From Ulota crispa (Eukaryota > Streptophyta > Bryopsida > Orthotrichales > Orthotrichaceae): 64,000 bases of DNA. A model generated the notes under the pieces. It worked only from the letters and a program-made list of their open reading frames with translations. It searched no databases and was not told where the DNA came from. Position 1 is the first letter of the stretch. Each line of letters opens with the position of its first letter. The position numbers were made by a program, and so were the translations under genes. The stretch lies in assembly GCA_963920765.1 (NCBI GenBank), contig OY987247.1, positions 20,618,471-20,682,470 on the forward strand, in the 5' to 3' direction. Below, piece by piece: positions 1 to 9,499 of the stretch.

Positions 1-1292
1 CCACTTAACGAGAAACTCCTTCTTGCCCTGATGGGAAAAAGGAAACAAACAACAGCACATAATGTTACTATTTGCATATGCACTGTAAGTTCAGTAAATT
101 GTAGGACCTTACGTATCAACTATGTGAAAAGCTTAAAATACATGTAGAGCATCTCGAGGATAGCTACAACAACACCACTGGTACATCAAAATAGCTGTCC
201 CTCTAGTTCAAAATTATACACTAACCCTCACGTCCTCGTAACCCGACTGCCAGACAAGATCATCGAAAAAATAATCACAACTTCCAGACGTAACTGATAA
301 AGGTCACAGTAAAGTGCAATGACAACAGACTTAAGTAGGAAGACAGGATATAAATATTCAAATAAAACATGTCATTCAACACAAAACCTCCGTCACACTT
401 TTTCAAATTTTAATGAAAAGACTTTAGTTGCAGCGAGATAACTAAACTTCATTCGCAGCTCAGCTCAGCTTAATTCAATGAGCAACAACATTTTCGATGT
501 TTCACTCAAATAGTAGGTATAAAATACGTCTTCTCACTACATTAAAGACAAATAGATTATTCCTTGCAGAACCATTGCATTGTGTGCAAGCTTAGTGGGA
601 GCCAGACTAGGCCAACTTCCCAGCAAAGACTACCAAACTTCCACATTTTTCGCTTGTAGAGTATTAATGTCCAACCGTCAAGAACATTTCTGCAGTTAAA
701 GAAAGCCCTGATAGGCATTCAAGGAGAACTTATCAAAGTAAAAATCTGATACTGAGAAGATAGTAAAGCTGAGCCACAAAGAAACCTCAATATGAAAATA
801 ACTGTAATTAGATTCATACATACAGCAGCAATAAGTAACTGCTAACAAATATAAACACCTGGGCCAAAAAACCTACAGCTGAGAGTACAGTAATGAAGCC
901 AACTGGAGACCAAAAGAGGTGAATTTCGTATCTGATTGCTGGACAAGCCCACCATACAACTGCAAGCAGCCACTCCGAATGACTTGAAACTAATGTACCT
1001 TTCGGATTCGCTTCTTTCGGATCGCTTCAACCTCATACATCCCTTCTCCAAGCACTTCCTCCTGCCCGGATACCTCAATCTCATCAGAATCCTCTCCATC
1101 TTCGCCTTCGTCGTTTCCAAGATTCTGACGATCGTCCGTATCAGACTCGTCGGAATCTTCGCCTTTAAAAATCTTTTCTCTAATGATCTTATCGACATTT
1201 GCATTACTCTTAAATGCAGGTGTTTGACTTTTCCTTCGGTCCTTGCTTCTGTTCGCCATAGCGTTATCCTTGCTACACGGAGAATCAGCCAT
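1..1292 (-). CDS. LHP1: LIKE HETEROCHROMATIN PROTEIN 1, exons 1-2 (partial)
   Basis: LHP1/TFL2 is the plant HP1-like nuclear protein that reads H3K27me3 through its chromodomain and works with Polycomb complexes. Exon 1 runs from an ATG at 1292-1290 (MADSPCSK..., good G at +4) to 999, 98 codons: a basic start, then a long acidic stretch (GEDSDESDTDD..., EGEDGEDSDE), then the beginning of the chromodomain, GMYEVEAIRKKRIRK. A donor AAG|GTACAT follows at 998. The reading resumes at 27 after a CAG acceptor (30-28) with GKKEFLVKW, so the joined motif is EAIRKKRIRK/GKKEFLVKW, matching the family pattern EAIRRKRVRKGK..YLIKW. The intron (998-28) is 971 bp and phase 0. The rest of the gene, including the chromoshadow domain, lies beyond the left edge. 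A longer in-frame start upstream (codon GTG at 1349) is not a normal plant start. LHP1 is the best fit; another HP1-type protein is the alternative. Confidence 0.82.
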
Positions 1293-2110
1293 GAGTGGCA
1301 CACCTCCGTTTCTTTTCGTATTTATTGACCGAGGCGAGTTGTGTATCACTTCCTACATTGGACGCAAACGATCTCCTCCTACAGCCGCACTGTCGCTACT
1401 GTGATCTATTACGCTTTGTTCCGCAGACCTCTGCTTCCCCATGCGGCATCGACACAACACCTAACATTGCCCGCCTATTGTCCACTGACTCCACTCCCAA
1501 TCAAAGTTCTCTCCAAGTCTCCTGCTGCCCCACCTTTCTCCGTCATTCCTGCCTCCTTCTCTTCACCGAATGACCACCTTCCCTTCTATATCAACATTAA
1601 TGCACCATTCCACGTGAAGGCCATATCTCCCAGACCGACTTCTATCCAACGACCTCGAGCACCCAACAAATCCTTCAACCACTCGGGCCAAACGCTGTGC
1701 CGCACCGTCGCACCATAACCTCCGCAATAATTACAAATCCTCCACCAAACAAACCAAAATATCAAAATGAAACAACAATCAACCAAATGTCATTTCACGT
1801 TAATGAAGCGGAGCAGAACGAGGACATAGAAGCCCCACACAGAGATATGGTGCACATGAAATAATCCAACACTACGAAACCTTCGAGCGCCGCATTGACA
1901 TGATGGCCACCGGAATTGGCTAATGAGACAATGAGATACCCTCAAAAAAGACAGCAGGGGGACAAAAAGATGAGGACTGCAGCACACGAGGCGAACAAAC
2001 AGAAAAAACGAATAAACTCCTAGGGCGAACAGTCATGCCCTATTCTCATCGGCACGTTCACGGACTGATCCATCTTCGTGAACACTTCGTGAACACTGTT
2101 TCAGACGAGT
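1293..2110 (-). promoter_or_regulatory. Presumed 5' flank/promoter of LHP1
   Basis: Non-coding sequence directly upstream of the LHP1 start. It is visibly richer in CG dinucleotides than the transposon DNA further right (for example around 1390-1480, 1640-1720 and 2040-2070), which fits an unmethylated gene start. Open frames on both strands here (such as 1341-1718 +) resemble nothing known and probably persist because of base composition. No clear TATA box or transcription start can be assigned. Confidence 0.35.
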
Positions 2111-2189
2111 AAGGTAGGAGGCTCATAAACTGACCATCTAAGGACCGAAACTGAATTTTGGGAAGATGATACTCCTCGAAATATCTATC

Positions 2190-2680
2190 TTGAAAAACAA
2201 GAGGAATTGGCATTTGACTTGAGTTGTTTCATATTTTTTGGAGTTTTGTAGAATTAGTAATGAAATTTTGAAGTAGAAGTGGCATAAGGCTCTAAAACTG
2301 TCTACCTAGTGCACGGGGAGATTTTGAGCTTTTTTGGCTAAAAGCCGACATTTCTCAATTTCATCCGGTTTTTTCAGTGGTTGCACCGGTTATTCTTCAT
2401 ATACATACATTGTAATTGGAAATTTTCCAAAAATTTAATCAAGTTTTATTTGATTTATATAAATTTCGATTGATTTTTTGCACATTTTATTTGGCTAACT
2501 TTCTATTGTTTTTTGGCTCTCCCCGTTCATTGTGTCCACCTCCTCAAATGTACAACACTTGTACATTGTCAAAGCCTATGAAAAACAACATGGACAAACG
2601 TAATACATTTGAAGAGGTGGACGGTTTTAAAGCTTGAACAATATATGAGCCTTCTACCTTAACCAAAAATCTCATACTCA
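2190..2680. repeat. Dispersed repeat, copy 1
   Basis: The block TTTCATATTTTTTGGAGTTTTG near 2227, followed by TAGAATTAGTAATGAAATTT and GGCATAAGGCTCT, recurs diverged at 38565-38815. Both copies also share an AGGTGGA and ATGAGCCTxxTACCTTA block at their right ends (2612-2660 here). Inside this copy is a hairpin: TGTCCACCTCCTCAAATGTA (2533-2552) against its near-complement at 2604-2623. Probably a decayed transposon; no coding capacity seen. Confidence 0.5.
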
Positions 2681-2699
2681 TTGGCAGTATATGTTAGAG

Positions 2700-3783
2700 G
2701 AATAATCATGAATAAAAAACTACAAATTAAACTAAAAGCACAAAAAAGTTTTAGATACCCAGCATTTTAGAAGGTCCCACTTAATTACTCCCTTCTTTTG
2801 GGTCACATGGTGTCATCCCATTGGTTGCTAAAAATGGAGGAATGTGTTATTAGAGAAAATGTTTTTCATTGACGCATTCTCTCAAATGTTTAAGGGAAGT
2901 ATCTTAAGACATTTTTGTAGACCCACTTTAAGGAAGATGACAAAATTTCTCTTATCAAAATAAGTTTGATTGTCTGTTGAGAACAGGCCTTCACCAGACA
3001 AATAGACCACGCATATAAGGTTTACGGGAGCTGTGCAATGTTCCATATAAGGCTCAAAAGATATAGGTTTGCTCCCTTTAGCACTCTAGCCGAGAAAAAT
3101 TTGTTGGCAAATTTTTGCCTAAATTTTACCTCCAAAAGCCACTGGCTATTAGTACGTAAAATTTGGATGAAATTGCCAAAGCCCACCATGAGCAACAACC
3201 CAATTTGCCGAATTTTGGATGAAAATAGCTTAGTCTTTGAATGGATTTTCATATATCATCCATTATTTCCAAATTTAGCCAAATTTTTCATACCTACATG
3301 CATTCTAGAGTGTAGGTTGCTCTATCCTAGCAAAAACTAAAACTAAACAATGCCCTCACATTGCAGGGCTTACTAAATATACGCTTGTTACTCCTATTGT
3401 TTGTTTATGCTCAAAATCACATTTGTCCCATGTAGGGACCAGTGGTCCTTTTGGGTTAAAGCGCTCTTTTGTAATGTAGGTCTTGAACAAACAATAGTAA
3501 ATAGCGTAGATAAACTCCCTCGATTTCCTGAGATCTTTGTTTCTACTAAGATTTCTAGCTACAAAGAACCTGCAAGTCTTCCTCAAATCTTGGCAAAATT
3601 ATCTCATACTTTTGAACTAACACCGCTCTTTTGGGATTGCTAGGGAGGATGCCAAGTAGGATCAGTGACTAAAACTTGCAGTTGGTGGGAACAAGCAGGG
3701 CTGAAACTTCTAAACAACTGGTTTTTTCTAAACCGTAACACCAAGTGCAAATTGCCATTTAGAAATTTTGTAGTTGAAGAGAG
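2700..3783. other. Intergenic, nothing recognised
   Basis: AT-rich sequence with only short open frames and no recognised protein similarity. A short stretch near 3405-3460 (CATTTGTCCC...GGTCCTTTTGGGTTAA) weakly resembles the repeat family at 7930-8330 and 12785-13110. Confidence 0.4.
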
Positions 3784-4388
3784 ATGGCATCATTGGCTAT
3801 GTCGGTAACATGCACGTGTGTGATGGCACAGCAACATGCTGTGCAATTGGGGAGTCAAGGTGACCGCTTCAGCTGCTTCTTCGCTTCTAAGCTTCACCTA
3901 CATCGGACAGGCACTTTGGTGGTGTCTCTGTCGGGTGGCTTTGGAAGATTTGTTGCCGCTGAGTGTGGGTATGCTTCCTTGTACTGTGCTCTGGCTTTGG
4001 CTTTTTGTTGCTCGCGTTGCATGTTTCTTGTTTGTGCCTTTTTGATGATTCTTGTCAATTATTGTAATTAAGTTTGACACTTTCTTCATCAATCCAAATT
4101 CTCGGGTATTAATCACTATATGCGGCAATTGATAAGATTCTCTACGAATTCTGACACGTAATCATTAGACTAGCTAGTGCAATTAGTGAGTTGATCAAAC
4201 TTGTGTGTGCTACTAATTTTGTTTAACAAAATCTAGCTATTCAAATTGAGTTTCACTTTTTTAGAAAATTACTCAAAGCAAAGTGCTTGTTATCCTAGAT
4301 TTTTAGCATATCTAAGACCTGTTATTTAGTTTGGATGGTATTTAGAGGACTTTTATTTATTTATTTTTGTGTTCTTAACTACAACCAG

Positions 4389-6825
4389 ATGGAGTTTGTC
4401 AAAATTGTCTTGTCTTTCGCACATAACAATGACCATTTGTGCTATCTTCTTGGGTCTTGTCTCAATCAGAGTGGCATTGGAGTGTTATCTATATCTAACG
4501 TTGATAGTTCTTGCAAAAAGGAGCTTCTTGCATCACTTGAATTGGCAGGCGTCGTGATCTGTATGGTGCGCACAATTATAGATTTTATTTATTGCTTGGG
4601 AAATCTATTACTCTCTTTTGCGTTGAAATACCGCATGTCCTTGCCTTGTGATTTTATGCTAAATTGTCAAATTATATTTGTGCCTGAAGTCCTGGAAAAT
4701 ACATCCAAATGGCAAACTTAAATGGCATGTGTAGAAACAATTGTAGTCGCATTTTATCAGACTGTCAAAGACCTCTGTGGTTATTCATGATATTGCAGTT
4801 ATGGACAACAAAGAGCCAAAACCTATAGTACTGATTAATCAGGACTTGGATGCTGACGCATAATTGTGGAGATTAGCTTTGGAGATAGACTCGGTGCTCT
4901 TCTTGACACAGTTAGATATGCCTCTTATTTGATTTTATTTGTTTTTTATTTCATCAACGTGAATCAATCCTTTGTGTCCATTATTTTCTTGATGCTCTCT
5001 AACAAGGAACCTCTAAATTGATGCAAAGAGTAGATTAAATTGTGACGCCCCATTGCTTTTTTTGGCTATCATTACATTTTTATATGATTGATATTGTATT
5101 GGATTATGATCATTGTGAACTTTACTTCACGTGCAGATAAAGGCTTTGAAGGACTTGGAACTCAATGTTGTTAGAGGAGTTGTCATCATTGAAGGCCCTA
5201 ATCTGTGTCGCAAAAAGTTTCTAGTGACTCAATTGTATGTCAATGAAATTGCCTTCCCTACTTCTCCCAGTATATTGAGATTGAATATGTCTCTCTGATA
5301 TGCCTATGTTATATTGTGATTATGGTCTCAAACGTTCTCTGTATGGTGCAAGCCTTCATATGGTTGTTTGTCATTATTTTGGAATTCTTTGGCATGGGCT
5401 TTTGTTTCATCTAATGTACTTCATTTTTGCAGGAATGACAAGAAGAAAGTGGAAAATCCAGAGCTACTTGAAGCCATACGCCTCACAATTATAAACAATT
5501 TGCTCTAGTATCATCTTGTATGCATTATTTAGACATATTGCTCTATGTTTGGCACTTTTGTTCTAATGCTTTGTCAATTTAGAGCTAATCTATAATGGCA
5601 TGGGGCACGCTGCCACAAACTCAATGTACGTTTACGTCAATTCATTAGACTCTTACAAATTTAACCTTTACAATTGTAATATTAATAAGGTAAGTCTACT
5701 GAGGGTATAGTCTGTTACGTCTTGAAATGATGTAACATGAGTATGCTGTGCACTTCACTGTCCCAACTCAATGTGGGTAGTATAGTTAACGTATATATTT
5801 TTTCTGCTTGGTGAGCATTTTGAGAAAAAATATTCTTTAGTCAGCAGATTTGTTTGTCTTTATGTGATTTCTTTGTTAAGCTTTTGAATGTGCACGAGGT
5901 TGCAGGAATCTAGTGAGGAGTTGGCTATGGGAGTCGCTTTAGGAGGGATTTTACTTAAGCAGGAGGTAGTGCTTCTTTCAAATTATAATGATAATTTTCT
6001 TGAGTAATGATAACCCGGAAATGGGATCTTTTTGAGCGGTTTGTCTTCATTCATGAATCACGATTTGTTGTGAACTTCTTCCATGTTTTAGTTTGAATAT
6101 TTTTGGAGGTTACAATGCATTTACAGGAAGATTATACCTTAATGTGCGGTTGATGTAGAAAAGATGATCTAATTCAGTCACATGGGTGAAGGGTGTAGGC
6201 GTTAGGAGAAACAAAATGTTTGTTTATGTTCAGTGAACATTGATTTTTCTTAGGTCTTGTATGTATGAATCTTGATATTGTGTGCAGCTTGATGTGGATG
6301 TGGCGACTCATATTTCTATTGCAATGGATGACCGTCAAAGGTATGGACGGACCCTCACGAGTATGTTTACTTGTCATTGGTTCTGATACTTTTTCTCAGC
6401 CCATGCAATTCTATACGTGTTTTGTGACGTGAATTTGTAAACTAGTACCCTATACTGCTACAGATTTGCGACTCATTAATATTCTTCTTTCTCTCATTTG
6501 TGCTTATAGTCTTTTATGCGTTGAGACAACAGATTGGCTAGGCTTACTGCTAGAAATTCTGAAGGTTATCTGTGATATTAGCATATACATGGAGTTGGCA
6601 GAGATTAATATTGAGGTATTTTCTTTGAATTTTTTTGTTAATTATGTCAAATTGCTAGTTTGATTTGTCATCTGTTTATCTTCCATATCCTTCTTGATCT
6701 TGTAGTATCATGATCTTGTAGTATTATCTGATACTAGAATATGGGATCTCAATTGGCAGGGACTTGTGGCTAAGGACAAGTTTTATGTGACTTATCATAG
6801 AGATCATTTAAGTCCTATGGAATAG
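4389..6825 (+). CDS. Unidentified multi-exon gene or gene relic
   Basis: I cannot name this protein. Candidate exons with AG acceptors and GT donors are 5137-5234 (IKALKDLELNVVRGVVIIEG...), from 5433 (NDKKKVENPELLEAIRL...), 5906-5965 (20 codons, ESSEELAMGVALGGILLKQE), 6288-6340 (LDVDVATHISIAMDDRQR), 6533-6564 (LARLTARNSE), a 14-base micro-exon at 6602-6615 (EINIE) and 6760-6825, ending KDKFYVTYHRDHLSPME and TAG. Phases agree across the last five exons and across 5234/5433, which chance would rarely give. An upstream exon is likely near 4389-4560 (MEFVKIVLSFAHNNDHLCYL...) and possibly 4801-4860. The join between the exon at 5433 and 5906 is unresolved (stop TAG at 5506 unless another exon intervenes). 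First exons may begin near 3784. It is not transposon-like; it could be a host gene or a recent pseudogene. Confidence 0.45.
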
Positions 6826-7494
6826 GTGAGTAAGTTACCATTTACAGATATGAAAACGGATGCACTGAACTTGAAATTTTAGGATGTATGGGAAGCTAGG
6901 TATGGTTGACTCTTATAGCAAACTTGAGTTGGGCCTTGTAACCAACCTTTAAACCAAACATATGAAATGCATAAGCATGACCCAAATACCGGAAGTTGCT
7001 CTATAGTATCAGTTAGAGGCACTTAATAGGAATAGAGCTGGGGCTGGTAATGGCACATGTCAATCTACCTTATTCCTATATTGTCTAGAAACTTGGTTCT
7101 TGGTTAGTACGTACTAAACTTGTTTTTTTAACCAGGTGTTGACAAATGCTCTTTGTTACTATTTACGGAGATCCAATACCAAGGAGGATAGCTATTAATC
7201 AAATGTTTGCTAGCGGCTTGTAATTGTGGTCATGCTCAAGTTGAACAACACAACAAACTAATATCTTGCTTTGAACAGAAATTTCTTGTTTTAGAGTTGT
7301 AAGCCAATAAGTTTTTTTATGCTTTGAAAGTATTGCTCAATTGACTGTAGCCTGTAAGCAAGGACTATTGTACTAGCTATTTGTTTATTTGTTTTGATAG
7401 AAATTTGACCATAATGTTGCACCAAACAAAGTACAAAACTACCTTCTATATTTGAAGAAAGCTTGTGTTATTGATTACGTTCTCAGAATAATTA
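6826..7494. other. Intergenic, nothing recognised
   Basis: Downstream flank of the 4.4-6.8 kb gene. AT-rich, no open frame worth calling and no repeat structure seen. Confidence 0.35.
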
Positions 7495-7915
7495 AAGGAA
7501 TTGATATGTGCACACTGAGGGGTTAATATTTGCACACCTCCTAGTAGGTAAATTATAAATTTCTACCATCTAAATGTTGAAGTTGAGAATTTTGATTTCA
7601 GATTTGGACTTATAGACCATGTTTCAGTCTAGAACCATAAAAATGTTGTAATTGAACAACACCCTATGAAAAAGCTTATCCTTTTTTACAAACAAAAGTA
7701 AAAGTAACACTTTTTCTTCTAGCTAAATTTTTTCATTGAATATTGTTGAATTGCAACCTCTTTTTATAATTGTAGACTAAGTCATGGGTCTCTAAGTCCA
7801 AATCTGAATTCAAAATTCTCAAATTCAGCTTTTCAATGGTAGAAATCTATAATTAACCTCTCAGGAGGGTGGGCAAATATCAACCCCTTGGTGTGCACAT
7901 ATCAATTACCATAAA
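7495..7915. mobile_element. Foldback/MITE-like inverted repeat
   Basis: Two long inverted arms, about 7495-7668 and 7752-7915. The outer ends read AATTGATATGTGCACAC on the left and GTGTGCACATATCAATT on the right. Matching continues inward through GGGGTTxATATTTGC, ATTTCTACCATxxAAA and GATTTGGACTTA. A loop of roughly 85 bases separates them. No coding sequence. This is the form of a non-autonomous DNA transposon; the superfamily cannot be assigned because the target duplication is unclear. Confidence 0.7.
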
Positions 7916-7929
7916 TAATGCTTGCATTA

Positions 7930-8201
7930 TTGTTGATTTTTTAACCTTGAAAGGACCATTGGCCCTTTGGGGGACAAATGAGATTTTTGGCGTTTTCCTA
8001 TAGTTAAACTACTTTGCGTGTTTTTTGAAACTTTTGTCAAAAGTGGGGAATTCAAAGACTTTTGTGGGCATCTAATTTTATTTTCATTCCAACATTTATT
8101 GAAGAAGGTATGCATGAGTATTTGGAAAACGGAGGAGGGTGGGCAATCCAAAAATTTCTATAAAATTATCATTTTCTTAAAACAAAATTCTGAAAGTGGT
8201 T

Positions 8202-8293
<92 letters not shown>

Positions 8294-8330
8294 GTGAGAA
8301 GCTTTGAGTCATTCAATTTTGATTGGTGAG
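7930..8330 (+). repeat. Dispersed repeat family F2, copy 1
   Basis: This copy is matched in reverse orientation at 12785-13110. Shared blocks include GGxCATTGxCCCTT, GTGTTTTTTGAAACTTTTG (ATTTTTTGAAACTTT in the other), GTGGGGAATTCAAAG, GTGGGCATCTAATTTT and GAGAAGCTTTGAxTCATTCAATTT. The two copies differ mainly by a microsatellite expanded in this one. Probably two insertions of one decayed transposon family. Confidence 0.65.
8205..8288. repeat. Compound microsatellite (GA)18(TA)24
   Basis: Uninterrupted GA dinucleotides from 8205 to 8240 run directly into TA dinucleotides from 8241 to 8288. It sits inside repeat family F2 copy 1; the sister copy has only a short AT-rich segment at the same place (after GGTTCTT and before ATGAGAAGCTTTGA), so the expansion happened after insertion. 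Confidence 0.97.
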
Positions 8331-8589
8331 TGAGAAGTATTAGTTTGTAAGCAGGTATGGAACTACCAAATTTCCTTATTTTTTGCCCCTTACAAAATTT
8401 TGTGGTTTACTTTTTTGAGCTCTTTGTGTATTAGTTTTTTATCTTCTTTTTTTCCAAGTTGTAATAGACTAAGATTCCTTGGTTTTAACTATTTAGATCA
8501 AAGTAATTCAAATTTTTGAACTTCACATAATTCTCCAATTTTGCCTATTAATCTCATGGCCTTATAGCATTGCAAAATTTTACAAAGTA

Positions 8590-9495
8590 TGTTGTACAGT
8601 ACCCAGACAAAAAAAAATTGCTGCTCCCCTTTTGTCACTTTGATTACTCATGGAATTTAGCCTTTTAGTAAATTCAATTGGAACTCTTTTATATTTCATC
8701 ATGGATGTTAAATGTTTACTAGTAATCCCAGCCACTCATACCAAAAATCAACTTCAAAAAATCAAAATCCAATTTTTGGTGAATTGTTTTGTACAATAAC
8801 CATGGTTCTACAAGAAGATTGATTGAAAAATAGGGGTGATGAATTTTTTAGATTTGATTGCATGGGTATGTAGGAAACATCCATAGGCACATTTTCCATG
8901 CTAAAAAAGACCTCCTTAAATCACAAAATTTTAACTTACAAAAATTTGAGTGTAACCTTTAATATGCACAATTTTATTTAAGAAGACATTTCTTTATGAA
9001 AATCAAAATTTTATATTCTACTCATACATTGCAACCAAGTTGGAACTTTTGAACATGATATTATGTTTCCATAGTGAAAAGTTAGTTAAAATATAAAAAT
9101 ATCTATTTTACAAAATTTGGGCATATTAAAGGTTGCCCTTAAACTTTTGTAGGTTAAAATTTTGTTACTTAAGGGGGTCTTTTTTAGCTTGGAAATTGTG
9201 CATATGGATTTTTCCTACATATCCATGCAATCAAATCTCAAAAATTCATCACCCCTATTTTTCAATCAATCTTCTTGTAGAACCATGGTATTATACAAAA
9301 CAATTCACCAAAAATTGGGTTTTGAGTTTTTGAAGTTGATTTTTGGTATGAGTGGCTCGGATTACTAGTAAGAATTTAACATCCATGATGCAAAATAAAA
9401 GAGTTCCAATTGAATTTACTAAAAGACTAAATTCAGTGAGTGATCAAAGTTACAAAGGGGGGCGGCAATTTTTGGTTTAAGTATTGTACACCTCC
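8590..9495. mobile_element. Large foldback element with ~385-bp arms
   Basis: Left arm about 8590-8975 and right arm about 9106-9495 are inverted copies with roughly 85-90% identity by eye. Landmarks: ACTAGTAATCC (8719) against GGATTACTAGTA (9358), AGAACCATGG (9279) against CCATGGTTCT (8801), AATAGGGGTGATGAATTTTT (8831) against its complement near 9241-9263, and AACCTTTAATATGC against GCATATTAAAGGTT. The loop is about 130 bases. No protein is encoded. A transcript crossing it would fold into a very long hairpin, a potential small-RNA source. Confidence 0.8.
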
Positions 9496-9499
9496 AATT

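Noticed and set aside
842..1303. Minus-strand ORF of 153 aa overlapping LHP1 exon 1
   Set aside because: It is the wrong frame of the same strand; the acidic LHP1 frame gives a family match and a correct splice, this one gives none.
1341..1718. Plus-strand ORF of 125 aa rich in Pro and Ser
   Set aside because: No domain or conserved pattern; it lies antisense in the presumed LHP1 promoter and is composition-driven.
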